64,000 nt of DNA from Candidatus Gastranaerophilales bacterium (GTDB lineage: Bacteria; Cyanobacteriota; Vampirovibrionia; Gastranaerophilales; Gastranaerophilaceae), in NCBI GenBank assembly GCA_944323995.1, contig CALUUN010000002.1, positions 141,185 through 205,184 on the forward strand, given 5' to 3'. Made by a program: the position numbers and the translations under genes. The notes beneath the pieces are model-generated. The model did no database searches, was not told the DNA's origin, and saw nothing but the letters and a program-made list of their open reading frames with translations. The first letter of the stretch is position 1. The number at the start of each line of letters is the position of its first letter. Positions 40,301 through 48,544 of this stretch are shown piece by piece.

Positions 40301-42804
40301 AGGCTACGGTTCAAAAATCTCTGTCAATAACAAGCATAATTAACAACCTGTTTTCTATCACAATGTCCGTAGGTACAATCTTAGCCGCAATCCCCTGGAC
40401 AGCTGCTCTCGGTGCAACAATGATAACAATCGGTACTTACGGTATGCTTGCATGTTCTGTTTTGAAATCAACCATCTTGATGGCAAACGGAAACTTTGAA
40501 CAGGCATTTATGACACTCGGTATGGCAGCAATTCAGATTGCAACATCATTTATTCCTGGTGTCGGCGCAGCCTCCGGTGCGGCAACAACAGCACTTTCAA
40601 CCACAACACAGGTTATCGGAGCAGGTTTGAGTATCGTAAGCGCCGCAGCCGATACTGCAGCTCAAGGCCAAACCCTTGCAGGCAAAGAACAGAGCGGATG
40701 GCTGAATACAGTTTCGCAAGTTGCAGGTGCAGCATCAGTATTAACCAACGTTGCAGGCGGTTTTGCAAACGGTAAACAGGTTAAACTTGACGCCGCAGGC
40801 AAACCGATTACCGATGCAGCAGGCAAAGCCGTTGTTGAAACAACAAAATCAGCTTTCGCAAAAGCAGGAACCTTCGGTAAAGTTACCCAAATCGCTCAGG
40901 CTGTAGGTTCTGCCGCAAGCACAACCGCGCAAATCAGCTCGCTTATTAAACAGGCTAACGGCGAAGCTCCGGGCAAATTTGAAAATATCTTGAACACAAT
41001 CGGGTTCTCTATTTCCGCTGCAGCTTCCGTAAGCCAGATCGGTATGAAAATCCATGATGCAGCAAAAAATAAACAGGATACAACAAGATCCAACGAAAAA
41101 CAGGCTGACGAAGTAAAAGACGACAACAAAGATACCAAAAAAGCCGACAAAACCGACAAAACTGACAAGACAGATAAAACTGATAAAGCTGATAAAACAG
41201 AAGAAAACGATAATCAGGCAAGCGACGAAACAACAATCGCCGCAGAAACTTCCGTTCCGGAAGAAACCGAAATGAGCGCCGAAATTGAAGAAACAATAGC
41301 TAAAGCAGAAGAAGCTGTCGAAACCCCTGAATCAACTATCGACGCTGAAACAGAAAAACAAATTAAAGATGCTCAATCAAGCGAAACTTCTCAAAAAGCA
41401 GATGAAGAAATCGAAGCTGCACGTTCTGCAGAAAATGAAGAACAGATTGAACAAACAGACAAAGTTCAAAAAGATAATGTTGATGAACAGCAGAATGAAA
41501 CTCAAACAGCTGAAGACAAAGATAACGAAATTGAAGCCGCTGCCAAAACAGATGAACAATCCGAACAGGAACTTTCACGCAAAGAGCGCCGCGAAGCAAG
41601 AAGAGTTGAACGCGCCGAAAGAAGAGCTGAAAGAAAAGCCGCAAGAGAAGCTGATAAAATGGTTAACGGAGCAGAACCGGAAACAGCTCAACCGGAAGAA
41701 GAATTAGACCCCTTCACAAGTGAAGGTGCAATCGAAATGGCTAAAAAAGACGGCAGCTACAAAACCGTAAAACAAACCATCGGCGAAGGCGGAGTTATCA
41801 TTGAAGAAAATATCGACATAACCTTTAATGAAGCTACCGGAGAATTCAGCTACAACGGCAAAACTTATTCACAGGATGAACTGGCAAAAGCACTTGAACC
41901 CGTATTTGCTTCCCCTGAAGATAAAATGGGCTCATTTGAAGATGCCGTAAATGAATTGTTCGGCGATGATGACTTAATGAATGATTTACGATCTGCACAA
42001 AATACCGAAAACAATCCGGCTCAGGCTCAAGAAACCGTAGAAGAAGCCGAACAGAATATTTCAAACGCCGAAGAAATTATTGCGGAAGTTTCTTCAACTC
42101 CCGATGACGCCGCAGCACAAGAAATTATTGCTCAGGCTGAACAGGGTATAGCAGAAGCCGAAACCGTTATCAATGAAGCCGCAGCAAACGAAACTCCGGT
42201 TGAAGAAATTCCGGCTGCAAATGTTAATAATGAAACCGGAACTGTTGATTCTCAGGAAAACCCTGAAACGGTTGAAATTGAAGCCTCTGCAGAAACAGGC
42301 AATCAGTCAGAACAAAATCCGGCAAAAGAAGCACAAAAAACTGAAATGCAAGAAGCTGAAGACGCCGACCTTGCAGACCTTGAAGAAATTGCAGACGCAC
42401 TCGGCGAAGATGCGGACATCTCAAATATCGACAAAATTGAAGATAAACTTGATTCAACAATGACTGACGAAATGAAAGCCAAAATGGATGAAGAAATGAA
42501 AAGAGCTCTTACTCCGGAACAAGGCGAAATCCAAAGACCCGAAACCACTTCCGAAGCAGAACAGGCAGCTCTTAAAAAACAAGCAAGACAAGAAAAAATG
42601 GACAAAATTATGGATATCAGTTCTTCAGTTCTCAGTGCAGGTTCTCAGGCATTTCAGGCTTATACCGCTATCAAAGGCCTCACAGCAACCGAACAAACCG
42701 AAGAAAGAAATGTTTTGCATCTGTCAAATATGAAAAAAGGCAAATCCTTAATCAGAAAAATCAAAACACGCAGAGCAGCATTATACGGATATACACAGTC
42801 ATAA
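37381..42804 (+). CDS. Giant 1807-aa coiled-coil, low-complexity protein of unknown function
   Basis: The AAAGGAAAGGG ribosome site and ATG 37381 are clear. There is no signal peptide. Approximate order: globular N terminus (1-150); coiled coils rich in Glu/Lys/Gln (160-570); one hydrophobic helix IYFFMYIFMIGAMAYASGAG (about 602); acidic Asn/Thr/Glu linker; coiled coil (about 825-875); a long Ala/Gly/Ser hydrophobic region (about 985-1230; SVGTILAAIPWTAALGATMI, SFIPGVGAASGAATTAL) that could insert into membranes; TDK tripeptide repeats (about 1255-1275); a very basic patch RKERREARRVERAERRAERK; a small globular piece (about 1445-1510) and a further acidic coiled coil. The overall layout recalls exported translocator or scaffold proteins, but no family is recognised. 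Confidence 0.8.
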   Translation: MVLKISELRQKYGLTPSFETEDEALAYHDEQQAAYEERVNAKVEELKAMYNSDKTKYEKFKNFTEEEWISYAKVCLKENTARQTKYDYYGLPSIDKNPENAQWAEFTYEEILQMESTGVLIPDEVLAWAHSMQDSDVTAYEINEDPNAAEETEETGENSENSELEKMQKKTLTLSNKSEQNEAQMTQKFTEFEEIAKKAEQVKREQETTKKDSLKQIEDLTKEWEEISTKVKNGQKLTDAEQNRYKELGSMLNGKDGELMTDLQASTDDLQDLINSMDGLSEQIKEGVRLGDETIDMAEQLANYEKGYSTKNVDPEITANVTTGDIKSILDGAKGQDIAKEALNNGNNLIEFSNTLSNQLMMNQYASLYDFAEIFTQTSNETIGNTKEVLGDDFNKTTEELNEQVDALPDMNNAEKDKLNLEQKGVGLIGQALYFAGKSSAESLHSVVSMAELGIMQKQSEKEQEQSQNLTDRVVSEMASKQEEADRLTEKKEKAEEKKQASNDIQKSVTSIEDAEELKNASEENDSDEEFTEKDQQTLNRLNNELQTIGNFSQQKLYQSLSKIDGLEQLLQTKPLDGANAVNYGEIAEQTGLELMSKTPPIYFFMYIFMIGAMAYASGAGAQKLGKVNNEVFEETGNITTTGKSSVGQNQISIQDTTKVEAINIVSAGQGENNSAKNGNNEATENAKNNSEVNKSDDSAETNSIEQNTTQENIQTVEENKDAQDTLTVGTSKEEAEIVNETTKEAAKDETPENGTTTGAAAPAAVNKNTGKEKADKEEEMSTDDAEKNVDSLQSKTEEENEDSLEKKAEGKKTEQQLEKEMKAVKKNIEKDQKEMEKIAKESQKIIQEKQQLAEEFEVLNAQNAEIIARQESSQNAAPAPAQGAQQGGLLSGSVQQNDMAVSGDDTSTLETNQSRIVTISSRFTALDKKLNVNQTKVRSLGSTTRKRNKTFEKLAREKEKIVKEHQKAEQKKQATVQKSLSITSIINNLFSITMSVGTILAAIPWTAALGATMITIGTYGMLACSVLKSTILMANGNFEQAFMTLGMAAIQIATSFIPGVGAASGAATTALSTTTQVIGAGLSIVSAAADTAAQGQTLAGKEQSGWLNTVSQVAGAASVLTNVAGGFANGKQVKLDAAGKPITDAAGKAVVETTKSAFAKAGTFGKVTQIAQAVGSAASTTAQISSLIKQANGEAPGKFENILNTIGFSISAAASVSQIGMKIHDAAKNKQDTTRSNEKQADEVKDDNKDTKKADKTDKTDKTDKTDKADKTEENDNQASDETTIAAETSVPEETEMSAEIEETIAKAEEAVETPESTIDAETEKQIKDAQSSETSQKADEEIEAARSAENEEQIEQTDKVQKDNVDEQQNETQTAEDKDNEIEAAAKTDEQSEQELSRKERREARRVERAERRAERKAAREADKMVNGAEPETAQPEEELDPFTSEGAIEMAKKDGSYKTVKQTIGEGGVIIEENIDITFNEATGEFSYNGKTYSQDELAKALEPVFASPEDKMGSFEDAVNELFGDDDLMNDLRSAQNTENNPAQAQETVEEAEQNISNAEEIIAEVSSTPDDAAAQEIIAQAEQGIAEAETVINEAAANETPVEEIPAANVNNETGTVDSQENPETVEIEASAETGNQSEQNPAKEAQKTEMQEAEDADLADLEEIADALGEDADISNIDKIEDKLDSTMTDEMKAKMDEEMKRALTPEQGEIQRPETTSEAEQAALKKQARQEKMDKIMDISSSVLSAGSQAFQAYTAIKGLTATEQTEERNVLHLSNMKKGKSLIRKIKTRRAALYGYTQS
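41143..41205 (+). repeat. TDK tripeptide repeats (9-bp units) inside the giant gene
   Basis: Successive units of ACN-GAY-AAR encode K-A-D-K-T-D-K-T-D-K-T-D-K-T-D-K-A-D-K. Units differ at third positions, so they are not freshly expanded. They form a charged spacer between the hydrophobic region and the acidic C-terminal third. Confidence 0.75.
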
Positions 42805-42831
42805 AAAAACGGGTTTTAAAAACCCGTTTTT
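42805..42831. terminator. Bidirectional terminator after the giant gene
   Basis: Arms of AAAAACGGGTTTT and AAAACCCGTTTTT form a strong hairpin between the giant gene and the convergent pentapeptide gene, whose stop lies in its T run. Confidence 0.88.
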
Positions 42832-43360
42832 AGTAATCTTCAACCGCTGAATCTTCATCATCTTTCAGCGAGGACAAATCCTGATGGGTTGTCACATCAA
42901 AATCCTCCGGAAGCAAATCGTCCTCCGGCCAAATAGTGTCGTCATCATATCTTGAAGCATGGAGATTATATGACGATGTCAAATCCGAATTGCTCAAATT
43001 TGTTTCGGAAAAAATACATCCCGCCAAATCGCAATCCGTAAAATTGCAATAAGTCATTTCAGCATAACTGCAATCAGCACCGGTCATCAAACTTTCGGTG
43101 AAATCACATTCCAAAACTCCGGCTCTTGTAAAATCAACCGAAGTCAAATCCGCATTTGTAAAATTAACAAATGATAAACTGCAATCTGCAAACGAACTTG
43201 AATTTAAGTCTGCATCCGAAAAATCAATCTCCCGCAACACTATTCCCGAAAAATCAACCTCGCTTAAGTCAACTTCTTCCTGATCCTTTTTCCACTCATT
43301 GAATTTGTCGGGATTTTTCTTTAACAATTCCACTAATTCTTCTTTTGTATAATCTATCAT
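42830..43360 (-). CDS. Pentapeptide-repeat protein
   Basis: 176 aa from ATG 43360 with GGAGAAC upstream. After a 35-residue N-terminal helix region (YTKEELVELLKKNPDKFNEW) come about 17 pentapeptide units of the A(D/N)LxF type: VDLSEVDFSGIVLREIDFSD, ADLNSSSFADCSLSFVNF and SNSDLTSSYN, predicted to form a right-handed beta helix. The tail is acidic. Function unknown; such proteins can mimic DNA (Qnr-like) or serve as scaffolds. It is the last gene of the signalling operon starting at 47891. Confidence 0.88.
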   Translation of the reverse strand: MIDYTKEELVELLKKNPDKFNEWKKDQEEVDLSEVDFSGIVLREIDFSDADLNSSSFADCSLSFVNFTNADLTSVDFTRAGVLECDFTESLMTGADCSYAEMTYCNFTDCDLAGCIFSETNLSNSDLTSSYNLHASRYDDDTIWPEDDLLPEDFDVTTHQDLSSLKDDEDSAVEDY

Positions 43361-43370
43361 TCTGTTCTCC

Positions 43371-43985
43371 TTAATTTTCAATTAAATCCATCTGTATTGC
43401 CAGCAAAACCGCTTGAGTCCTGTTTGTTACCTTTAGTTTCTTAAAGATACTGTTCATGTGGCTTTTAACGGTAACTTCGCTTAGCACTAATTTTTCAGCT
43501 ATTTCTTTATTATTAGCACCTTTTGCGGCCATTTTCAAGACTTCTTTTTCGCGGGCCGTAAGCGCCTCAAACCGCTCATCTGAAACGAACGGCAAATCTT
43601 TGGGTAAAACTTCTCTGGATGAGCGTCTTGTACGTCTTAGAACCGCTTCCATTCTGGCGAGAAGGTTCTGGAGTAAAAACGGTTTTATAATATAATCATC
43701 AGCACCGTTTTTTAATCCGGCAATCATTTTTTGTTCTTCATCGACCGCCGTAATCATTATAACAGGAACATCTTTTGTTGCAACATTTTTTCTTATTTCT
43801 TTTAAGGTATCCCATCCGTTCATATTCGGCATCATAACATCCAGAAGAATTATGTCGAAATTGTTGTGTTCAAGAATTTTCAATGCCTGCACACCGTCCT
43901 GCGCCGTATGCACTTCATACCCGTAATGGGGAAGTGCATCTTTCAAATATTTAGGGTTATCGTCAACTAACAATACAGTTGTCAT
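43371..43985 (-). CDS. Response regulator, REC plus LuxR-type HTH (1)
   Basis: 204 aa. Receiver domain (3-120): VLLVDDNPKYL acidic pocket, phospho-accepting Asp in IILLDVMMPNMNG, Thr in MITAV and Lys in DDYIIKPF. The C-terminal LuxR domain is LTAREKEVLKMAAKGANNKE, IAEKLVLSEVTVKSHMNSIF. It lies 8 bases after the other regulator gene. No histidine kinase is present in the operon, so the phosphodonor is unknown. Confidence 0.93.
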   Translation of the reverse strand: MTTVLLVDDNPKYLKDALPHYGYEVHTAQDGVQALKILEHNNFDIILLDVMMPNMNGWDTLKEIRKNVATKDVPVIMITAVDEEQKMIAGLKNGADDYIIKPFLLQNLLARMEAVLRRTRRSSREVLPKDLPFVSDERFEALTAREKEVLKMAAKGANNKEIAEKLVLSEVTVKSHMNSIFKKLKVTNRTQAVLLAIQMDLIEN

Positions 43986-43993
43986 AAAATCCT

Positions 43994-44641
43994 CTAAACA
44001 ATTTTATTTTTAAGTGCTTTCAAAGCTGCCTGCAATCTGTCTTCAACCTCAAGTTTCTGCAAGATGTTTGCGACATGGGCTTTTGTAGTGTTAATACTTA
44101 TCACAAGCATCTGGGCTATTTCCATATTGCTGTAGCCTTCGGTCATAAGTTTCAATATCTGAGCTTCTCTCGTGGTTAAATCGTAATTTTTACGGTTGTC
44201 GCCGGTATCAAAATTCGGGGTGCTGGCACTTGCTTTAAGAACAATATGGGCTACACTCGGATCAAACCAAGCAGCCCCGTCGGCAACCGATTGAACAACC
44301 TGAACAAGCCGCTGGGGGTTGATTTCTTTTGAACAGTACGCATTAGCACCGGCTTTAAGACTGTTCAATACTTCTTTTTCATCATTGTGGGATGTAAGCA
44401 TGATTATTTTTACATCTTTATTTGAAGAACGAATTTGTTTTGTTGCATCAATTCCGTTCATTTTCGGAAGTCCGAGATCCATAATTATTATATCAATATG
44501 GTTCTTATTGAAAATATCAATGGCGGCTTCGGCAGAATCTGCCTCAAAAATCTCACCTATGTAATCCACACCTTCAAAAGTTGTTTTCAAACCGAAACGT
44601 GTGAGTTCATGATCTTCTACAATAAGGATATTTTGTTTCAT
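43994..44641 (-). CDS. Response regulator, NarL/FixJ type (2)
   Basis: 215 aa. Receiver: ILIVEDHELTRFGL, IIIMDLGLPKMNG with the phospho-Asp, MLTSHNDEKEV and YCSKEINPQRLV. LuxR HTH: LTTREAQILKLMTEGYSNME, IAQMLVISINTTKAHVANIL. Its ATG overlaps the stop of the TPR lipoprotein gene by 4 bases, so it is translationally coupled. Paired with the next regulator, it may form a two-output branch of the same pathway. Confidence 0.93.
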   Translation of the reverse strand: MKQNILIVEDHELTRFGLKTTFEGVDYIGEIFEADSAEAAIDIFNKNHIDIIIMDLGLPKMNGIDATKQIRSSNKDVKIIMLTSHNDEKEVLNSLKAGANAYCSKEINPQRLVQVVQSVADGAAWFDPSVAHIVLKASASTPNFDTGDNRKNYDLTTREAQILKLMTEGYSNMEIAQMLVISINTTKAHVANILQKLEVEDRLQAALKALKNKIV

Positions 44642-46176
44642 ATACTCAGTTCCTCCTTTGCCGGCGTATAATCGGGATTCAGCATAAGGCTTTTTCTGAA
44701 ACTTCTTTTTGCATCGCCTGCCAAACCTTTATTCTTATAAACCAATCCTTGATAATAATAATATCTAAAATCGTTTTCGTCAATATATTTTGCAATTGCA
44801 AGGTATTTAGAAGCGGAATCGGGTTTATTTTTTTCGATTTCCGTTCTTGCCAGATCAATCCAGCCGTCTTTAAATTGCATATTAATAGCGACGGATTTTT
44901 TCAGATAAGGAACTTCCCTGCTTTTATCAAGCAAAGCCGTTTGATAGTAGGCCTCATAGCAGTCTGAACTGTTTTTCAAAATTTTTGAATAAAGTTCTGC
45001 GGCTTTTTTATTATTACCCAGCTTTTGATAAGTTTTAGCGGCGCGAATTTCCGGTGTATAGGAGGTCTTATCGTGAGATGCGGCATCTTGATAATATTTC
45101 AAAGCGGTTTTGTAATCATTATTTTTAAAAGACAAATCACCGAGAACAAGCAGCGCAACCGGATTTGACCTATCTAATTTGTAAGCCTTTTCAGCATTAT
45201 CGCCTGCCTTTTCGTATTCTTTCAAGTCATAATAAACTCTTGAGAGCAGCGCATAGACATTTTTGTTATTGCTTTTTTTGGTATTAAAAGCTGTTTGCAG
45301 GGTTCGCATTGCTTTATTCAGCTCATTCTCGTAATAGAAATAGTATGCGAGATGATATTTCTTATCAAATTCATTTTTCTGAGTTTTATAAAGGGTATAT
45401 TCTTCAATTGAATTAATTTTTCTTTGGAAATCAAAAGTCAAAAGCGGGCGGGATTTAATTTCCTGAACAACTTTCAGCGCATTTTTCGGATTTTTGGACT
45501 GTGCAAGGATTTCCGCTTTCAATTTTTTGTAATTAAGATTTGCGGAATTTTTTGCGATTGCCGAGTTAATATATTTTTCGGCCTCTGTAATATTATTTGA
45601 TTTAAAGTACCCGAGTGCGGCAATATAATTTGCATAATCATATTTTTCAAGAAGAGGTGTATTTTTAACCAACTCTGCGGTAACTTCTCTGGACTGGTCA
45701 TTGTATACTATATTTGAAAACATTTCGGCCAGATAAATTTCATCATCAACGGATAATTTTACGGCCGGAAAATAGAACCGCTTCACATCTTCCTGCAGCA
45801 TATAAGAAATATCTTCATCAACCGTTTTGGACATAGCAAGCTCTGACAGATTAAACAATCCTAAATCCGCCATTTTTTCAGACATTTGAAGATACACATA
45901 ATCCTGCGGCGAAACACTTTCAATAAGCACCCTAAAATCCGCATAAGATGACTTCACGTTACTCTGTATAAACCTGTTCAGGGCAATTGCATACTGGTTA
46001 TGAATGTCATTTTTAGTTAAAGTCGCCTTTTGAGGTGCGTAAAAGACATCCTTTATAACGGGCAGCGGCTGTTCCAGCGGGTTTGCCGGCTTTAAAAAGT
46101 CATTAATGTTTACGGCACAAGCGCTCAAGGAACATGCCGGAAGCATAACTATTAAACTAAGCCATTTTTTTATCAT
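44638..46176 (-). CDS. TPR-repeat lipoprotein
   Basis: 512 aa. The signal peptide ends with lipobox LSAC (Cys20), giving a lipid-anchored periplasmic or outer-membrane protein. From about residue 180 to 500 it consists of TPR-like helical repeats (YIAALGYFKSNNITEAEKYI, YALLSRVYYDLKEYEKAGDN, NPVALLVLGDLSFKNNDYKT, YYYQGLVYKNKGLAGDAKRS). It probably scaffolds protein contacts. Its start shares a base with the stop of the HD-GYP gene upstream. Confidence 0.85.
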   Translation of the reverse strand: MIKKWLSLIVMLPACSLSACAVNINDFLKPANPLEQPLPVIKDVFYAPQKATLTKNDIHNQYAIALNRFIQSNVKSSYADFRVLIESVSPQDYVYLQMSEKMADLGLFNLSELAMSKTVDEDISYMLQEDVKRFYFPAVKLSVDDEIYLAEMFSNIVYNDQSREVTAELVKNTPLLEKYDYANYIAALGYFKSNNITEAEKYINSAIAKNSANLNYKKLKAEILAQSKNPKNALKVVQEIKSRPLLTFDFQRKINSIEEYTLYKTQKNEFDKKYHLAYYFYYENELNKAMRTLQTAFNTKKSNNKNVYALLSRVYYDLKEYEKAGDNAEKAYKLDRSNPVALLVLGDLSFKNNDYKTALKYYQDAASHDKTSYTPEIRAAKTYQKLGNNKKAAELYSKILKNSSDCYEAYYQTALLDKSREVPYLKKSVAINMQFKDGWIDLARTEIEKNKPDSASKYLAIAKYIDENDFRYYYYQGLVYKNKGLAGDAKRSFRKSLMLNPDYTPAKEELSI

Positions 46177-47891
46177 TAAACCTCATTGCCCGAATAATAG
46201 TGATTGAACAAATCAACTATGTGCTTATTTTCGGAATTTTCATCATTAATAAAGTTATATATATCAAGAAGATTGTAATGACTCAAAAGTTCCCTGTCTT
46301 CGTCTTTAAAAACAATATGGCTTTCGGTCAAAAATACGTTTATTATTTTATCAAGCGAAATTGCAAGGAACACATCAACAATATTTTTGTCAAAATGCGA
46401 ACCTGAATCATTAATCAATATTCTGATAACGTTTGCAATCGGCATTTTGTCACGGTAGTGCCTGCGGGAGGTTATAGCGTCAAACACATCCGAAACAGCA
46501 AGTATACGGCCTCCGTAAGGGATATTTTCGCCGCTCAAATGTCTGTAATATCCGGTTCCGTCCCATTTTTCGTGGTGGGAGCAGGCTATATCGGTTATTA
46601 ATTTGAAATCATCAGACATGTGGATTTTTTCAAGAATGTCGTGAGTAATTTTAACATGCTGCTGGATATGAGCGTATTCTTCCGGAGTAAGTTTTCCTTC
46701 TTTTTGGAGAACCGCATCGCGGATGCCGATTTTGCCGATGTCATGCAATATGGCGGCTTTTTCGATAATTTCTTTATCATGCGGATCCATATTAAGCGCA
46801 TTAACAATAAGCATTGCATACAATTTGACTCTGCTTGAATGACCTGCGGTAATCTTATCACGTGCATCAATAGAGGTTGCAAGCGTATCAATGAAACTTT
46901 CAAACAGCTGCTTTTGTTCCTTATAAAGTTCTTTCTGCTGTTCAAAAAGCTGGGCATTTTCAAGCGCGATACTTGCACTGCCGCCGATTGCCACCAGAAG
47001 ATCTTCATCGTTTTTGGTAAACACGCCGTCCAGTTTATTCAAAACCTGAAATGCACCGATTATTTCCTGATTATTGTTTTTAATCGGCATGCAAAGAATT
47101 GATTTTGTATGATAACCTGATTTGCTGTCAACATCTTTATTAAATCTCGGATCGCTGTAGGCATCTGCGATGTTAACGCTTTCGCCGGTTTTCACAACAT
47201 AACCGGCAAGCCCTTTATCGGCAGGGAACCTTATTTCCTGACTTTCCATACCAAGAGCTACTTTTGACCAGAGTTCATCTTTTTCTTTGTCCAGAATGAA
47301 TACGGTGCATCTGTCTGCCTGAATTGCGTTTTTTGTTTCTTCGGCAATAACTTTTAAAAGGACATTAATATCAGTCAAAGCGGTTATTGAACGGCCGATT
47401 TTAACCAGCGAAACAAGCGGATCGCTTTTCATCGGAAGCGAAAACTCCATACCGCTTTGAACCTGATTAATTCTTGCGTTAATATAATCTGACATCAAAA
47501 ATTCATCATCAATCTCCGCAAAAGTTTTTGCGTTATTGTAATGCAAAAGCGCAACGTCCGAATTATGTTCGTCAAAATTTATATTCCCCTGAACAATTTC
47601 TGCAAAAAGTCTTGCGGTATTGCTTTTGGAATACTCTGCCATATAAACCGCATCTTCAATTGTTTGCAGAACCGATTTATACGTATTTTTATCCAAAAAA
47701 TACGATGTCATGGCCGCAAGGCTCATACATACCGAAATATATCCGGATGTTTTAAGCGCGGTAAATTTTTTCTGCGCTCCTATAAAATTTTCCTTTGCAA
47801 ATTCAAAATTCTTATCATTGAGCGCATCAAGCCCTTTTCTGATAAGATCTTTCCCTTCTAAAACCAGTTGAGTATCTAAAACTTCAGTCAT
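46176..47891 (-). CDS. GAF / HD-GYP signalling protein (probable c-di-GMP phosphodiesterase)
   Basis: 571 aa with AAAGGTGAT upstream. The N-terminal 150 residues are TPR-like helices (AKENFIGAQKKFTALKTSGY). A GAF domain (about 170-310) follows: DRCTVFILDKEKDELWSKVA, FPADKGLAGYVVKTGESVNI. An HD-GYP domain (about 335-520) has TAGHSSRV, AAILHDIGKIGIRD and CSHHEKWDGTGYYRHLSGEN. The signature GYP is GYY here, while the HD metal ligands are intact, so activity is likely but should not be assumed. It is the first gene of a five-gene operon that ends with the pentapeptide protein. Confidence 0.9.
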   Translation of the reverse strand: MTEVLDTQLVLEGKDLIRKGLDALNDKNFEFAKENFIGAQKKFTALKTSGYISVCMSLAAMTSYFLDKNTYKSVLQTIEDAVYMAEYSKSNTARLFAEIVQGNINFDEHNSDVALLHYNNAKTFAEIDDEFLMSDYINARINQVQSGMEFSLPMKSDPLVSLVKIGRSITALTDINVLLKVIAEETKNAIQADRCTVFILDKEKDELWSKVALGMESQEIRFPADKGLAGYVVKTGESVNIADAYSDPRFNKDVDSKSGYHTKSILCMPIKNNNQEIIGAFQVLNKLDGVFTKNDEDLLVAIGGSASIALENAQLFEQQKELYKEQKQLFESFIDTLATSIDARDKITAGHSSRVKLYAMLIVNALNMDPHDKEIIEKAAILHDIGKIGIRDAVLQKEGKLTPEEYAHIQQHVKITHDILEKIHMSDDFKLITDIACSHHEKWDGTGYYRHLSGENIPYGGRILAVSDVFDAITSRRHYRDKMPIANVIRILINDSGSHFDKNIVDVFLAISLDKIINVFLTESHIVFKDEDRELLSHYNLLDIYNFINDENSENKHIVDLFNHYYSGNEV

Positions 47892-47917
47892 TTATCACCT
47901 TTTTTTATCATTGTACA

Positions 47918-47944
47918 CTATTTTTGAAAATTTTTCAAAAATAG
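47918..47944. promoter_or_regulatory. Perfect 27-bp palindrome between divergent signalling operon and zinc-ribbon gene
   Basis: Arms CTATTTTTGAAAA and TTTTCAAAAATAG around a single T. It starts 27 bp upstream of the HD-GYP start codon. Its core TTTGAAAA-N-TTTTCAAA is the same as in the palindrome at 18039-18063, so one regulator may bind both. Confidence 0.55.
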
Positions 47945-48028
47945 TTACAATTCCGCAAAAATAATTTAATTATATGATGAAAAAAACACCTGATATGGTA
48001 ATATTCAAAAAAAGGCGAGGTAAGTGTT

Positions 48029-48544
48029 ATGTCTGAAAATTTTGAAATAATAAAATGTCCTGCATGCCAGAAAGAAATGACAAAAGTTTTTGTACCTTCA
48101 GAAGGCGTAAACGTAGATATATGTCTTGACGGATGCGGCGGAATATATTTTGATAACAGAGAATTCAAATACTTTGACGAACAGGATGAAAACATAGAAG
48201 AAATTATTAAAGCGGTTGAAGGCAAAACTTTTAACAAAGTTGACGGAAGTTTACCCAGAACCTGTCCGGTATGCGGCGCAAGAATGGTCAAAAACTATGC
48301 AAGCGTGAAAAAAGAAGTTCAAATTGATGAATGCTATTCCTGCGGCGGAAAATTTTTAGACCACGGCGAACTTGAAAAAATCAGAGCGCAATATGCAACC
48401 GAAGAAGAAAGAAGCGCCGATATAATGAAAGAGGTTTATGACACGGTAGGAGTCGAAATCAAACGGCTTGAACAAGAAAACGCCGAACTGCGCGCAAAAC
48501 GCTCATGGATGAAAAAATTATTTGACAAAATGATTTACGGTTAA
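48029..48544 (+). CDS. Double zinc-ribbon (TFIIB-type) protein
   Basis: 171 aa. Two zf-TFIIB ribbons: IKCPACQKEMTKVFVPSEGV...ICLDGCGGIYFD (8-50), and RTCPVCGARMVKNYASVKKE...DECYSCGGKFLDHGEL (75-125). The C-terminal 45 residues are a charged helix. It is not a transcription factor by itself; family members are of unknown function. GCGAGGT precedes the ATG. Its stop overlaps that of the convergent phosphohexomutase gene by 4 bases. Confidence 0.85.
   Translation: MSENFEIIKCPACQKEMTKVFVPSEGVNVDICLDGCGGIYFDNREFKYFDEQDENIEEIIKAVEGKTFNKVDGSLPRTCPVCGARMVKNYASVKKEVQIDECYSCGGKFLDHGELEKIRAQYATEEERSADIMKEVYDTVGVEIKRLEQENAELRAKRSWMKKLFDKMIYG

Noticed and set aside
39522..42605. Many long open frames antisense or in other frames within the giant gene
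   Set aside because: They arise from Glu/Lys/Ala/Gln-rich codon use; none has a ribosome site or sensible composition.
37381..42804. Calling the giant protein a type III secretion translocator
   Set aside because: Only general layout (coiled coils plus hydrophobic Ala/Gly region) is shared; no secretion genes or specific motif is visible.
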